Origin: Kitasatospora phosalacinea
GTDB taxonomy: Bacteria; Actinomycetota; Actinomycetes; Streptomycetales; Streptomycetaceae
Reading direction: 5' to 3'
Assembly: GCF_000716545.1 (NCBI RefSeq)
Contig: NZ_JNWZ01000008.1
Span: 1 to 64,000, forward strand
DNA length: 64,000 bases
In this document: in pieces, positions 11,790 to 22,100 of the stretch
Layout: the number at the start of each line of letters is the position of its first letter
Position numbering within the stretch: the stretch's first letter is position 1
Made by a program: the position numbers and the translations under genes
Notes under the pieces: generated by a model
The model's database searches: none
What the model was told of the DNA's origin: nothing
What the model saw: the letters and a program-made list of their open reading frames with translations, nothing else

Positions 11790-14516
11790 ATGGCCACACG
11801 AACGCCCGGAAGCGCCGCCGCCCGCACCGGCAAGCCCGGGCCGGCCAAGAGCGCGCCGGCCAAGAGGGCGCCCGCCAAGGGCGCCGCGCCCAGACCGCCC
11901 GCCAAGAAGCCCTCGGCGAAGAAGGCCGCCCCGGTCAAGAAGGCGGCCCCCGCGGCCCCGCAGCCCCCGGCGAAGCGGCCGATACTCTTCCGGGCCGTCC
12001 GGGCGGTCTGGCTGGGCCTGGCGCACTCGGTGGGCGCGGTGTTCCGCGGCTTCGGCCACGGCGCCCGCAACCTGCACCCCGAGCACCGCAAGGACGGCGT
12101 GGCGCTGCTGCTGCTGGCGCTCGCCCTGGTGACCGCCGCCGGGACGTGGTTCAGCCCGCAGGGCTGGCTCGGCGAGGCCGCCACCAACGTGGTCTCCGGC
12201 CTGTTCGGCCGGCTCGACGTGCTGGTGCCGTTCCTGCTCGGCGCCCTCGCCGTCCGGCTGATGCGCCACCCCGAGCTGCCGGAGGCCAACGGCCGGATCG
12301 CGATCGGCCTGAGCACCCTGGTGGTCGGCGTGCTGGGCCTGGTGCACATCGGCTGCGGCGGGCCCGCGATGGGCGCCGGCGCGACCAGGATCCGGCAGGC
12401 CGGCGGCCTGATCGGCTGGGGCGCGTCCACCCCGATGATGGCCGCGGCCGGCCCGCCGCTGGCCGTCCCGCTGCTGCTGCTGGTCGCGTTCTTCGGCCTG
12501 CTGGTGGTCACCGCCACCCCGGTCAACCGGATCCCCGAGCGGCTGCGGCAGCTGGGCGTGCGCCTCGGCGTGGTCGAGCCGCTGCCCGGCGACCTGGAGC
12601 CGTTCGGCACCGGATCGGCCACCGGGGAGCGGGAGTACTCCACCGCCCCGCCCGAGGACGCCGACCCGGACGCGCTGCCGATCACCGTCGAGAACGACGA
12701 GCTCTCCGCCCGCCGCAGGCGCCGCCGCCGCAAGGCCGACGGGACGGAGCCCACCGAACCGCTGCCGCTGGAGAAGGACCCGTACCAGACCCGCGACCTC
12801 GCGGCCGGCGTCGCCGCCGACCTGGACGGCGCGCTGCTGTACGGGGTGCCCGGCTCGCCCGCGGTGGCCAGCATGCTCGACCAGGTCAAGGACGCCGCAC
12901 CGGATTCGGCCGCGGGCGCGCCCCCCGAGCAGCCCTGGACGCCCGAGGTGCCCGCCGCCCGGGTCGTCGAGGACCGCACCGTCGTGGCCCCGAGCGCCCC
13001 CGAGACCCACGGCCCGGCCCCCGTCCGGATGGAACAGCTCCAGCTCTCCGGCGACGTCACCTACGCGCTGCCCTCCCTCGACCTGCTGGAGCGCGGCGCC
13101 CCGGCCAAGGCCCGCTCCCGGGCCAACGACGACGTGGTGGCCCAACTCAGCGGCGTGTTCGCCGAGTTCAAGGTCGACGCGAGCGTCACCGGTTTCACCC
13201 GCGGCCCGACGGTGACCCGCTACGAGGTCGAGCTCGGCCCCGCCGTGAAGGTCGAGCGGATCACCGCGCTGGCCAAGAACATCGCCTACGCGGTGGCCAC
13301 CCCCGACGTGCGGATCATCTCGCCGATCCCCGGCAAGTCCGCGGTCGGCGTGGAGATCCCCAACCGGGACCGGGAGATGGTCACCCTCGGCGACCTGCTG
13401 CGCTCGGGCGCCGCCGCCGAGGACACCCACCCGATGGTGGTCGGCATGGGCAAGGACGTCGAGGGCCACACCGTGATGGCCAACCTGGCGAAGATGCCGC
13501 ACGTCCTGGTGGCCGGTGCCACCGGCGCGGGCAAGTCCTCCTGCATCAACTGCCTGATCACCTCGGTGCTGGTGCGCGCCACCCCCGACGAGGTCCGGAT
13601 GGTGCTGGTCGACCCCAAGCGGGTCGAACTGACCGCGTACGAGGGCATCCCGCACCTGATCACGCCGATCATCACCAACCCGAAGAAGGCCGCCGAGGCC
13701 CTCCAGTGGGTGGTGCGCGAGATGGACATGCGCTACGACGACCTGGCGGCCTACGGCTTCCGGCACGTCGACGACTTCAACGCCGCCGTCCGGGCCGGCA
13801 CCGTCCAGCCGCCGCTGGGCAGCGAGCGCGAGCTGTCCCCCTACCCGTACCTGCTGGTGATCGTCGACGAGCTGGCCGACCTGATGATGGTCGCCCCGCG
13901 GGACGTCGAGGACTCGGTGGTCCGGATCACCCAGCTCGCCCGGGCCGCCGGCATCCACCTGGTGCTGGCCACCCAGCGCCCCTCGGTGGACGTGGTCACC
14001 GGCCTGATCAAGGCCAACGTGCCGTCCCGGCTGGCCTTCGCCACCTCGGCGATGGCCGATTCCCGGGTCATCCTCGACCAGCCCGGCGCCGAGAAGCTGA
14101 TCGGCAAGGGCGACGCGCTGTTCCTGCCGATGGGCGCCTCCAAGCCGGTCCGGATGCAGGGCGCGTTCGTCACCGAGGCGGAGGTCGCCCGGATCGTCCA
14201 GCACTGCAAGGACCAGCTGACCGCCAGCTACCGGGAGGACGTGGTGGTCGGCGGCGGCCCCAAGAAGGAGATCGACGAGGAGATCGGCGACGACCTCGAC
14301 CTGCTGATCCAGGCCGCCGAGCTGGTCGTCACCACCCAGTTCGGGTCGACCTCGATGCTCCAGCGCAAGCTGCGGGTCGGCTTCGCCAAGGCCGGCCGGC
14401 TGATGGACCTGATGGAGTCCCGCGGCATCGTCGGCCCCAGCGAGGGCTCCAAGGCCCGCGACGTGCTGGTCAAACCGGACGAACTGGATGGTGTACTGCT
14501 GTCCATCCGGGGGTAG
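11790..14516 (+). CDS. ftsK: DNA translocase FtsK/SpoIIIE
   Basis: A 908-aa protein. It has a Lys/Ala/Pro-rich N-terminus (1-60), four hydrophobic segments (about 100-245), a charged linker and an alpha-beta motor. Walker A GATGAGKSS lies near residue 576, Walker B VIVDELADLMM near 688, and a C-terminal gamma domain (TSMLQRKLRVGFAKAGRLMD) recognises DNA polarity sequences. It pumps chromosomal DNA during sporulation septation in streptomycetes. No Shine-Dalgarno sequence is present; TAGGCT ends 7 nt before the ATG, so a leaderless transcript is likely. An in-frame start 96 bases earlier is not supported by composition. Confidence 0.95.
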   Translation: MATRTPGSAAARTGKPGPAKSAPAKRAPAKGAAPRPPAKKPSAKKAAPVKKAAPAAPQPPAKRPILFRAVRAVWLGLAHSVGAVFRGFGHGARNLHPEHRKDGVALLLLALALVTAAGTWFSPQGWLGEAATNVVSGLFGRLDVLVPFLLGALAVRLMRHPELPEANGRIAIGLSTLVVGVLGLVHIGCGGPAMGAGATRIRQAGGLIGWGASTPMMAAAGPPLAVPLLLLVAFFGLLVVTATPVNRIPERLRQLGVRLGVVEPLPGDLEPFGTGSATGEREYSTAPPEDADPDALPITVENDELSARRRRRRRKADGTEPTEPLPLEKDPYQTRDLAAGVAADLDGALLYGVPGSPAVASMLDQVKDAAPDSAAGAPPEQPWTPEVPAARVVEDRTVVAPSAPETHGPAPVRMEQLQLSGDVTYALPSLDLLERGAPAKARSRANDDVVAQLSGVFAEFKVDASVTGFTRGPTVTRYEVELGPAVKVERITALAKNIAYAVATPDVRIISPIPGKSAVGVEIPNRDREMVTLGDLLRSGAAAEDTHPMVVGMGKDVEGHTVMANLAKMPHVLVAGATGAGKSSCINCLITSVLVRATPDEVRMVLVDPKRVELTAYEGIPHLITPIITNPKKAAEALQWVVREMDMRYDDLAAYGFRHVDDFNAAVRAGTVQPPLGSERELSPYPYLLVIVDELADLMMVAPRDVEDSVVRITQLARAAGIHLVLATQRPSVDVVTGLIKANVPSRLAFATSAMADSRVILDQPGAEKLIGKGDALFLPMGASKPVRMQGAFVTEAEVARIVQHCKDQLTASYREDVVVGGGPKKEIDEEIGDDLDLLIQAAELVVTTQFGSTSMLQRKLRVGFAKAGRLMDLMESRGIVGPSEGSKARDVLVKPDELDGVLLSIRG

Positions 14517-14601
14517 GCGGGGGGCGGCCGCGGGGCCGGCGCCACGATGACCGCCCGTCAGTTTCTGTTGCGAGACTGTGGCACGTTCGGGCCCCCTCCG
14601 G

Positions 14602-14632
14602 TTGAGAAACGTTCCGCCTGCACCCCTAGACT
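14602..14632 (+). promoter_or_regulatory. HrdB-type promoter of the RodZ-like gene
   Basis: TTGAGA (14602-14607) and TAGACT (14627-14632) are separated by 19 bp, about 40 bases before the GTG start of the next gene. The hexamers fit the vegetative consensus; the spacer is one base longer than ideal. Confidence 0.5.
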
Positions 14633-14672
14633 GGTGCCTCAGCAGGTGGCCTCCGCTCGAAAGGCGTGCCCA

Positions 14673-15530
14673 GTGACCATCGGCAAGTCCCCCCGCAGCT
14701 CCGCCCCCGACTCCTCCGCGCCCGCCGCCGCCGAGGAGTCGAGCCGTGCCACCGGCGGGCCGAGCATCGGGCGGCTGCTCGCCAGGGCCCGGATCGACGC
14801 CGGTCTGACGGTCGACCAGGTCAGTACCCGCACCCGGATCCGGGTGCCGATCGTGCACGCCATCGAGTCCGACGACTTCGAGCGCTGCGGCGGCGCCTTC
14901 TACGCCCGCGGCCACCTGCGGCTGCTGGCCCGCGAGGTCGGCCTGGACGGCGAGGCGCTGGTCGCCCGCTACGACGCCGAGCACGGCGGGGCCCCGGCCC
15001 AGCCGACCGGCCCGCTGATCGACTCCGGCCCGATCAAGGTCCGCGACCACAACCGGCCGAACTGGACCGGCGCGATGGTCGTCGCGATCCTCGCCGTGGT
15101 CGCGCTGATCGGCTACAACCTGGTCGGCTCCTCGTCCTCCGGCGGCGACCAGCCCGGCGCGGCCAGCGCCCCGCTGCCCTCCGGCGTCTCCGCCCCGGCC
15201 ACCACCTCCCCGTCCGCGCAGCCGCCGGCCCCCGAGAGCAGCGTCGCCGCGATCGCCGCCGCGCCCGCCGACAAGGTCACCGTCAAGCTGGTCGCCGGGT
15301 CGGACAAGAGCTGGGTCACCGCCAAGGACGGCAACGGCAAGTCGCTCTACTCCAACAACCTGGAAGCCGGCCAGGACCAGACCTTCACCGACCCCAAGAA
15401 GATCACCCTGGTGATCGGCAACGCCGGGGCCGTCCACCTGTTCGTCAACGGCAAGGACCTCGGCCCGGCCGGCCAGGACGGACAGGTCGTGCACCTCACC
15501 TACACCCCCGGCGACCCGCAGGCGGGCTGA
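14673..15530 (+). CDS. RodZ-like helix-turn-helix membrane protein (DUF4115)
   Basis: A 285-aa protein. An N-terminal HTH_25-type domain ([20 protein letters not shown], then [20 protein letters not shown]) is followed by one transmembrane segment ([19 protein letters not shown], about 131-149), a Ser/Pro/Ala-rich extracytoplasmic spacer and a C-terminal beta domain ([14 protein letters not shown] to the end) of DUF4115 type. RodZ homologues link the cell-shape machinery to the membrane. The same gene follows ftsK and precedes rimO in other streptomycetes. GTG at 14673 is chosen because AAAGG lies upstream and the domain starts soon after. A strong hairpin at 15560-15598 ends the transcript. 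Confidence 0.8.
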   Translation: MTIGKSPRSSAPDSSAPAAAEESSRATGGPSIGRLLARARIDAGLTVDQVSTRTRIRVPIVHAIESDDFERCGGAFYARGHLRLLAREVGLDGEALVARYDAEHGGAPAQPTGPLIDSGPIKVRDHNRPNWTGAMVVAILAVVALIGYNLVGSSSSGGDQPGAASAPLPSGVSAPATTSPSAQPPAPESSVAAIAAAPADKVTVKLVAGSDKSWVTAKDGNGKSLYSNNLEAGQDQTFTDPKKITLVIGNAGAVHLFVNGKDLGPAGQDGQVVHLTYTPGDPQAG

Positions 15531-15559
15531 ACCGGGACGATCCGCCCGTCGTGGCAAGG

Positions 15560-15598
15560 CGCGCGCCCTCCGGGGGGAACTCCACCGGGGGGCGCGCG
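15560..15598 (+). terminator. Hairpin terminator between rodZ-like gene and rimO
   Basis: A 12-bp stem (CGCGCGCCCTCC with GGGGGGCGCGCG, one G-U pair) and a 15-nt loop, ending in GTTAATCTT. It lies 30 bases after the stop of the upstream gene; the following TAATCT then serves as the likely -10 of rimO. Confidence 0.7.
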
Positions 15599-15612
15599 TT
15601 AATCTTGGCGTC

Positions 15613-17067
15613 ATGCCTGAAACCCGCACTGTCGCCCTGGTCACGCTCGGATGCGCCCGCAACGAGGTCGACTCCGAGGAACTCGCCGGGCGACTGGAGG
15701 CCGACGGCTGGCGACTGGTCGACGACGCCAGCGAGGCCGACGTCGCCGTCGTCAACACCTGCGGGTTCGTCGAGGCCGCCAAGAAGGACTCCGTCGACGC
15801 CCTGCTGGAGGCCAACGACCTCAAGGGGCACGGCCGCACCCAGGCCGTGGTCGCGGTCGGCTGCATGGCCGAGCGCTACGGCAAGGAACTCGCCGAGGCC
15901 CTCCCCGAGGCCGACGGCGTGCTCGGCTTCGACGACTACGCCGACATCTCCAGCCGCCTGAACACCATCCTCTCCGGCGGCCACGTCGAGGCCCACACCC
16001 CCCGGGACCGCCGCAAGCTGCTCCCGCTCACCCCGGTCGAGCGGCAGGCCGCCGCCGCCGAGGTCGCGCTGCCCGGCCACGGCGCCCCCGAGGACCTCCC
16101 CGACGGGGTCGCCCCCGCCTCCGGCCCGCGCACCCTGCGCAAGCGCCTGGACGACGCCCCGGTCGCCTCGATCAAGCTCGCCTCCGGCTGCGACCGCCGC
16201 TGCTCGTTCTGCGCCATCCCCGCCTTCCGCGGCTCCTTCATCTCCCGCCGTCCCGGCGACGTCCTCGGCGAGGCGGTCTGGCTGGCCGGGCAGGGCGTGC
16301 GCGAGGTCGTCCTGGTCTCCGAGAACAACACCTCCTACGGCAAGGACCTCGGCGACATCCGCCTGCTGGAGACCCTGCTCACCGAGATCGCCGCCGTCGA
16401 GGGCATCGAGCGGGTCCGGGTCAGCTACCTGCAGCCCGCCGAGATGCGCCCCGGTCTGATCGACGTGATGACCGGCACCGACAAGGTCGTGCCCTACTTC
16501 GACCTGTCCTTCCAGCACTCCGCGCCCGCCGTGCTGCGCCGGATGCGCCGCTTCGGCTCCACCGAGCAGTTCCTCGGCCTGCTGGAGTCGATCCGGGCCA
16601 AGGCCCCCGAGGCCGGCGCCCGCTCCAACTTCATCGTGGGCTTCCCCGGCGAGAGCGAGGAGGACTACGCGGAGCTGGAACGGTTCATCACCCACGCCGG
16701 GCTCGACGCCATCGGCGTGTTCGGGTACTCCGACGAGGACGGCACCGAGGCCGCCGGCTACGACGGCAAGCTCGACCAGGACACCGTCAACGACCGCGTC
16801 GCCCGGCTCTCCAGGCTCGCCGAGGAGCTCACCGCGCAGCGCGCCGAGCAGCGGATCGGCAGCGAGGTCACCGTGCTGGTCGAGTCCGTCGAGGACGGGG
16901 TGGTCGAGGGCCGCGCCGCCCACCAGGCCCCGGAGACCGACGGCCTGACCACCCTGCTCGGCGTCGAGGACGCGGTGGTCGGCCGGTCCTACCGGGCCGT
17001 GGTGACCGGCACCGAGGGCGTCGACCTGATCGCCGAGGCGATCGCACCGCTCGGGGCCGACGTATGA
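15613..17067 (+). CDS. rimO: Ribosomal protein S12 methylthiotransferase RimO
   Basis: A 484-aa radical-SAM enzyme that adds a methylthio group to the conserved Asp of ribosomal protein S12. The N-terminal UPF0004 domain carries [12 protein letters not shown] and [10 protein letters not shown] with its [4Fe-4S] cysteines. The radical-SAM CxxxCxxC motif reads [12 protein letters not shown] near residue 193. A TRAM domain closes the protein (about 415-480). The [10 protein letters not shown] signature and AIPAFRG separate it from MiaB, which is present at 39725. TAATCT ends 7 nt before the ATG, consistent with a leaderless start. The stop overlaps the pgsA start (ATGA), so the two are translationally coupled. 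Confidence 0.95.
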   Translation: MPETRTVALVTLGCARNEVDSEELAGRLEADGWRLVDDASEADVAVVNTCGFVEAAKKDSVDALLEANDLKGHGRTQAVVAVGCMAERYGKELAEALPEADGVLGFDDYADISSRLNTILSGGHVEAHTPRDRRKLLPLTPVERQAAAAEVALPGHGAPEDLPDGVAPASGPRTLRKRLDDAPVASIKLASGCDRRCSFCAIPAFRGSFISRRPGDVLGEAVWLAGQGVREVVLVSENNTSYGKDLGDIRLLETLLTEIAAVEGIERVRVSYLQPAEMRPGLIDVMTGTDKVVPYFDLSFQHSAPAVLRRMRRFGSTEQFLGLLESIRAKAPEAGARSNFIVGFPGESEEDYAELERFITHAGLDAIGVFGYSDEDGTEAAGYDGKLDQDTVNDRVARLSRLAEELTAQRAEQRIGSEVTVLVESVEDGVVEGRAAHQAPETDGLTTLLGVEDAVVGRSYRAVVTGTEGVDLIAEAIAPLGADV

Positions 17068-17696
17068 CCAAGGGGCCGGGAGCCCCGGCCGCGACCCGGC
17101 CGGCCCCGGCGGCCGTCCCGCCGGAGCCCGGCGTGTGGAACATCGCCAACGTGCTGACCATGTTCCGGCTGGTGCTCGTCCCGGTCTTCGCCGCGCTGCT
17201 GTTCGCCGACGGCGGGCACGACCCCGAGTGGCGGGCCTTCGCCTGGGCGGCCTTCGCCGTCGCGATGATCACCGACGTGTTCGACGGCGCGCTGGCCCGC
17301 CGCAAGGGCCTGGTCACCGACTTCGGCCGGATCGCCGACCCGATCGCCGACAAGACGATCATGGGCACCGGCCTGATCGGCCTGTCCCTGCTCGGCGACC
17401 TGCCCTGGTGGGTCACCGCGGTCGTCCTGGCCCGCGAGCTGGGCATCACGCTGATGCGGTTCTGGGTGATCCGCTACGCGGTCATCCCGGCCAGCCGCGG
17501 CGGCAAGCTCAAGACGCTCGCCCAGGGCACCGCGGTCGGCATGTACGTCCTGGTGCTCACCGGGCCGCTGGCCACCGCCCGGGCCGTGGTGATGGGCGTC
17601 GCGGTGCTCCTCACCCTCGCCACCGGCCTCGACTACGTGCTGCAGGCCGTCCGGCTGCGCCGCGAGGGCATCGCCCGGGAGCGCCGGGGTGAGTGA
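17064..17696 (+). CDS. pgsA: CDP-diacylglycerol-glycerol-3-phosphate 3-phosphatidyltransferase
   Basis: A 210-aa membrane protein with a CDP-alcohol phosphotransferase signature at about residues 71-95: DGALAR, then G and two Asp residues in [11 protein letters not shown]. It makes phosphatidylglycerolphosphate, the precursor of phosphatidylglycerol and cardiolipin. There are about five hydrophobic helices. The ATG overlaps the rimO stop by four bases, and its own stop overlaps the cinA start by eight, giving a tight rimO-pgsA-cinA unit. The rimO-pgsA-cinA-clgR order is conserved in actinobacteria. Confidence 0.93.
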   Translation: MTKGPGAPAATRPAPAAVPPEPGVWNIANVLTMFRLVLVPVFAALLFADGGHDPEWRAFAWAAFAVAMITDVFDGALARRKGLVTDFGRIADPIADKTIMGTGLIGLSLLGDLPWWVTAVVLARELGITLMRFWVIRYAVIPASRGGKLKTLAQGTAVGMYVLVLTGPLATARAVVMGVAVLLTLATGLDYVLQAVRLRREGIARERRGE

Positions 17697-18189
17697 GGCC
17701 GCGGCGGGCGGGAGCGGGGACGCCGCCCGGGTGCTGGCGGCGCTGAAGGCCGGGGGCGCCACCCTGGCCGTCGCCGAGTCGCTCACCGGCGGTCTGCTGG
17801 CCGCCGCCCTGGTCGCCGTCCCCGGCGCTTCCGCGGCCTTCCGGGGCTCGGTCACCGCGTACGCCACCGAACTCAAGGCCTCCGTGCTCGGCGTCGACGA
17901 GGGCCTGCTCGACGTGCACGGCCCGGTCCACCCGGTGGTGGCCCGGCAGATGGCCGAGGGCGTGCGCCGCCTGCTCGGCGCCGACTGGGCGCTGGCCACC
18001 ACCGGCGTGGCCGGACCGGACCGGCAGGACGGGCAGGACGTCGGTACCGTGTACGTCGGGCTCGCCGGGCCGACGGGAACAGAAGCGCTCCCGCTCCGGT
18101 TGTCAGGTGGGCGTGACACGATCCGGCTGGGGTCGGTGGACGCCGCCCTGGGGCTGCTGCTCCGGCGGCTCGCGGCCGACGGCGGCTGA
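17689..18189 (+). CDS. cinA: CinA C-terminal domain nicotinamide-nucleotide amidohydrolase (PncC-type)
   Basis: A 166-aa stand-alone CinA C-terminal domain. Typical motifs are [15 protein letters not shown] (catalytic Ser region), [20 protein letters not shown] and [11 protein letters not shown]. PncC enzymes deamidate nicotinamide mononucleotide for NAD recycling. The N-terminal molybdopterin-like domain of full CinA is absent, which is normal for this locus. The start is GTG, overlapping the pgsA end. Confidence 0.9.
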   Translation: MSEAAAGGSGDAARVLAALKAGGATLAVAESLTGGLLAAALVAVPGASAAFRGSVTAYATELKASVLGVDEGLLDVHGPVHPVVARQMAEGVRRLLGADWALATTGVAGPDRQDGQDVGTVYVGLAGPTGTEALPLRLSGGRDTIRLGSVDAALGLLLRRLAADGG

Positions 18190-18505
18190 ACTCCGCCGGA
18201 AGACCCGGTGCGGTGCACCGAAAACCCGGGAACCCACCGCACCCGGCGGTGGATCGTGTTACACCGGATGCTCCGGTCGGACAGCGGACGGCCGGGGGGA
18301 ATCGCGTCGACCCGGCGTCGACCGCGCGTCCGGAGCCGGACATCCACCCGCCACGAGGGGTTCGACGGCTCCGGAGGGGAAGAAACAGGGAGGGGGCGCC
18401 TTGCAGCCCAGAGTGAACACGACCCCGGTCCCGGCACGGGATGCTGGCAAGGCGGTACGGTGGGGTCGTGACATCTCGATCCGCAGTCCGAGGAGGGAGG
18501 CACCG
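18190..18505. promoter_or_regulatory. Upstream region of clgR
   Basis: 316 bp without a convincing gene. It holds short inverted repeats: ACCGGATGCTCCGGT near 18260-18276 and GTCGAC-CCGGC-GTCGAC at 18306-18322. AGGAGGGA (18491-18498) is the clgR ribosome binding site. I looked for a ClgR operator and did not find a convincing one. Confidence 0.4.
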
Positions 18506-18871
18506 ATGATCCTGCTCCGTCGCCTGCTTGGCGATGTGCTGCGTCGGCAGCGCCAGCGCCAGGGCCGCACACTCCGCGAGGTGTCGGCAGCCGCCAGGGT
18601 TTCGCTCGGGTACCTCTCCGAGGTCGAGCGGGGTCAGAAGGAGGCGTCCTCCGAGTTGCTCTCCGCCATCTGCGACGCGCTCGACGTGCGGATGTCGGAG
18701 GTCATGCGGGAGGTCAGCGACGAACTGTCGCTCGCCGAACTTGCGGCGATGGCCACCCTCTCGGAGGGTGATCTGCTGAGGCCGGTGCTCGAACCGGTTC
18801 CGCTGCCGGCCCCCGGTGACCGGCCCGGTTCCATCGCCCCCAAGGCGGCGATGGACGTGGTGGCGGCCTGA
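18506..18871 (+). CDS. clgR: ClgR-type XRE transcriptional regulator of proteolysis genes
   Basis: A 121-aa protein, nearly all helix-turn-helix domain. It opens [18 protein letters not shown] and contains [20 protein letters not shown], closely matching ClgR of S. lividans and mycobacterial Rv2745c. ClgR activates clp and lon protease genes and is itself a Clp substrate; the C-terminus AAMDVVAA ends in Val-Ala-Ala, consistent with a ClpXP-type tag. It follows pgsA-cinA as in Mycobacterium and Corynebacterium. The start is supported by AGGAGGGA eight bases upstream. Confidence 0.9.
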   Translation: MILLRRLLGDVLRRQRQRQGRTLREVSAAARVSLGYLSEVERGQKEASSELLSAICDALDVRMSEVMREVSDELSLAELAAMATLSEGDLLRPVLEPVPLPAPGDRPGSIAPKAAMDVVAA

Positions 18872-18884
18872 CCGGACCTCGACC

Positions 18885-18901
18885 GTCCCGCAGCGCGGGA
18901 C
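18885..18901 (+). terminator. Short hairpin after clgR
   Basis: A perfect 7-bp stem GTCCCGC/GCGGGAC with a 3-nt loop, 14 bases after the clgR stop and before the small membrane-protein gene. There is no T-tract; it may attenuate or protect the clgR message rather than stop it. Confidence 0.4.
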
Positions 18902-18922
18902 GCCGGGTGAAGGAGGGCCACG

Positions 18923-19135
18923 ATGAGGAGTGCGCGCAGCGCGCTGTTGCTCGGTGCGACGGCACTGGTCGGCCTGGGCCTGATACTGCTGCTGGTGAGC
19001 GGCACCGCGATACACGGCGGTGCCGCTCTCGGCGTGCTCGCGGCCGGGTGGTGGGGGATGGGACTGGTCCCGGTGCACGTCAGGACGGCGGCGCCGGGCC
19101 CGCCCGGGGCGGCGGACCCTCCCCCGGACGGGTGA
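18923..19135 (+). CDS. Small two-helix membrane protein downstream of clgR
   Basis: A 70-aa protein. Two hydrophobic segments (about 7-25, SALLLGATALVGLGLILLL, and 32-48, GGAALGVLAAGWWGMGL) are followed by a Pro/Ala/Asp tail. GAAGGAGGGCC lies just before the ATG, which argues for real translation. It is 51 bp downstream of clgR on the same strand. In Mycobacterium, clgR is followed by pspA and membrane proteins of the envelope-stress system; no pspA is present here, so this gene may be a reduced partner, but that is inference. Its end is convergent with the helicase gene. Confidence 0.65.
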   Translation: MRSARSALLLGATALVGLGLILLLVSGTAIHGGAALGVLAAGWWGMGLVPVHVRTAAPGPPGAADPPPDG

Positions 19136-19147
19136 AACGGCGCCCGG

Positions 19148-22100
19148 CTACCGCATCCGGTAGCCCTTCGGGGTGGGATGGAAACCGGCCGTCTCCAGCA
19201 GGGGGCCCAGGGGGCTGGTGAGGGCCGGGTGGCCGTTGACGCGCTCGATGGTGAGCGGACCGGCCAGGGCGGCCAGCGCCGCGGCCGGCACCGGGCCCTC
19301 CTCGGCCCAGGCGAGCAGGGACTTGCCGCCGCGCTCCAGGTAGAGCACCAGCTCGCCGTCGACCAGGACGACCAGTGACCCGGCCTTGCGGCCCGGGCGG
19401 TGGGCGGCCGCGGTGTCGGACGGCGGCTCGGGCCAGGGCAGCGCCGCGCCGTACGCGTTCGCCGGGTCGGCGGCGGCCAGCACCACGGCCTGCGGGGCCT
19501 GCGCGGCGGCCTCGGCGGACCACTCGTCGCCCGTCGTCCGCTCCAGCCGGGAGTTGACCGACCGCAGCCGGTCGGCGGCGCCGTCCATGGCGAACTGGGC
19601 GCCGCCCAGGCCCTCGACGAAGTACCCCCGGCGGGCCCGGCCGCGCTCCTCGAACGCGGACAGCACCCGGTAGACGCCCGCGAAGCCGCCCGGGACGCGT
19701 TCGGCGGCCACCGCGCCCCTGGTCAGCACGCCGTGCCGGTCCAGCAGGGACTGGGCCCGGGCCGCGGCCCGCACCGTCGCGTCGCCGCCGAACGCGGGCA
19801 GCAGCGACCAGCGGCCGGCCGCGGTCGGCGGGCCGGTGCGGGAGGCCGGGCGGGCCAGGCCCCGGGCCGCGCCGCCGTAGCGCCCGCGCGGGGTGGCGCG
19901 CGGGGCGCGGTGCGCGGTGGAGCCGGCGGTGCGGCCGGAGCCGAGCAGGCCGCGCAGCGGGGCCAGCGTGTCGTTGGTGACGTACCCGGCCCAGACCAAG
20001 TCCCACAGGGCGTCGGCGATCTCGGCGTCCGGGGTGTCCGGGACGCGCTCGGCGAGCTGGCGGAAGAACGCGCCGTAGCCGCCGGTCAGCGCCTCCAGCA
20101 GGGCGGCGTGCACCGGGCCCGGGGTGAGCGGCAGCGGCTCGGGGCGCAGCAGGTGCGCGTTCTCCGGCAGGTGGAGGCTGATCCAGCCGTCCTTGCCGGG
20201 CAGCGCGCCCGCGCCGGACCAGCCGATCTCGCCGGCCGCCATCAGCTCGTCCAGCAGGGCGGGGGAGTAGTCGGAGAGCCGGGCGGGCAGCACCAGCTTC
20301 TCCAGGGCGGAGGCGGGCAGCGCGGTGCCCTGGAGCTGCTCGACCACCCGGTAGAGGCCGTCGGCGCCGCGCAGCCGGTGCCCGGCCAGGTGCTGCCACT
20401 GCGGGAGGAACGCGGCCAGCGCCTTCGGCGGGACGGCCTCCACCTCGTGCCGCAGGGCGGCCAGCGAGCGGCGGCGCAGGCGGCGCAGCACCTCGGTGTC
20501 GCACCACTCGGGGACGGTGCTCGACCCGTCGGGCCGGAACTCGCCCTGGACCAGGCGGCCGGCGGCGGTGAGCCGGTGCAGGGTGCCGGTGACGACGGCG
20601 CTGCCGAGGCCGAAGCGCTCGGCGGCGTCCCGCGCGGTGAACGGGCCGTGGGTGCGGGCGTGCCGGGCCAGCAGGTCGCCCAGCGGGTCCTTGACCGGCT
20701 CGGTGAACGCCTCGGGGACGCCGACCGGCAGCGGGGTGCCCAGGGCGTCGCGCAGCCGCCCCGCGTCCTCGACCGCGGCCCAGCGCAGCGCGCCGCCGAT
20801 CCGGACCTGGATCACCCGGCGGGCGGACTCCAGCTCCAGCGCCCACAGCGGCTGCGCGCCGCGGGCGGCCAGCTCGGCCTCGGAGAGCGGGCCGAGCAGG
20901 CGCAGCGCGTCGGCGACGCCCTCGGCGTCCCTGATCCGGCGTTCCGGGGTGAGCCGCTGCAGCTCGGCCTCCAGGTCGGCGAGGACCTGCGGGTCGAGCA
21001 GCTCGCGCAGCTCGGCCTGGCCGAGCAGCTCGGACAGCAGCCGGGAGTCCAGGGAGAGGGCGGCGGCGCGGCGCTCGGCGATCGGGGAGTCGCCCTCGTA
21101 CAGGAACTGGGCGACGTAGCCGAACAGCAGGGAGCGGGCGAACGGGGACGGCTCGGGGGTGGTGACCTCGACCAGGCGCACCGCGCGGGACTCCAGGTCT
21201 CCCATCAGCTCGACCAGGCCCGGCACGTCGAACACGTCCTGCAGGCACTCGCGGACGGCCTCCAGGACGATCGGGAAGGAGCCGTACTCGGCGGCCACCT
21301 CCAGCAGCTGGGAGGCGCGCTGGCGCTGCTGCCACAGCGGGGTGCGCTTGCCCGGGTTGCGGCGGGGCAGCAGCAGGGCGCGGCCGGCGCACTCGCGGAA
21401 GCGGGCGGCGAACAGGGCCGAGCCGCCGACCTGGTCGGTGACCAGCTGCTCGATCTCGGCGGCGTCGAAGACCGCGGCGTCCGCGCCGACCGGGGCCTCG
21501 TCGGCGGCCGGGGCGGCGGGCGCGGCGGCGGGGAAGGCGGCGGGGAAGTCGCCCAGCAGGTCGGCGTCCGGCAGGCGCAGCACGATGCCGTCGTCGGCGT
21601 GCATCACCTGCGGGTCCAGGCCGTGCTTCTCGCGCAGCCGGGCGCCGATGGCCAGCGCCCACGGGGCGTGCACCTGGGCGCCGAACGGGGAGTGCACGAC
21701 GATCCGCCAGTCGCCGAGCTCGTCGCGGAAGCGCTCGACCACGATGGTGCGGTCGTCGGGCAGGTGGCCGCAGGCCGCGCGCTGCTCGGCGAGGTAGGCC
21801 AGCAGGTTGGCGGCCGCCCAGTCGTCCAGGCCGGCCGCGCGCAGCCGGGCGGTGGCCGCCGCGGGCTCCAGGGCGCCGACCTCGCGGACGAACGCGCCCA
21901 CGGCGCGGCCGAGTTCGAGCGGGCGGCCGAGCGTGTCGCCCTTCCAGAACGGGAGCCGGCCCGGGACGCCGGGGGCGGGGGTGACCAGCACCTTGTCGTG
22001 GGTGATCTCCTGGATCCGCCAGGAGGTGGTGCCCAGGGTGAAGACGTCCCCCACCCGGGACTCGTAGACCATCTCCTCGTCGAGCTCTCCGACCCGCCCG

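Noticed and set aside
18208..18471. Small gene upstream of clgR
   Set aside because: No ribosome binding site, low-complexity Arg/Gly/Thr-rich translation and no domain; the region fits a leader or promoter better.
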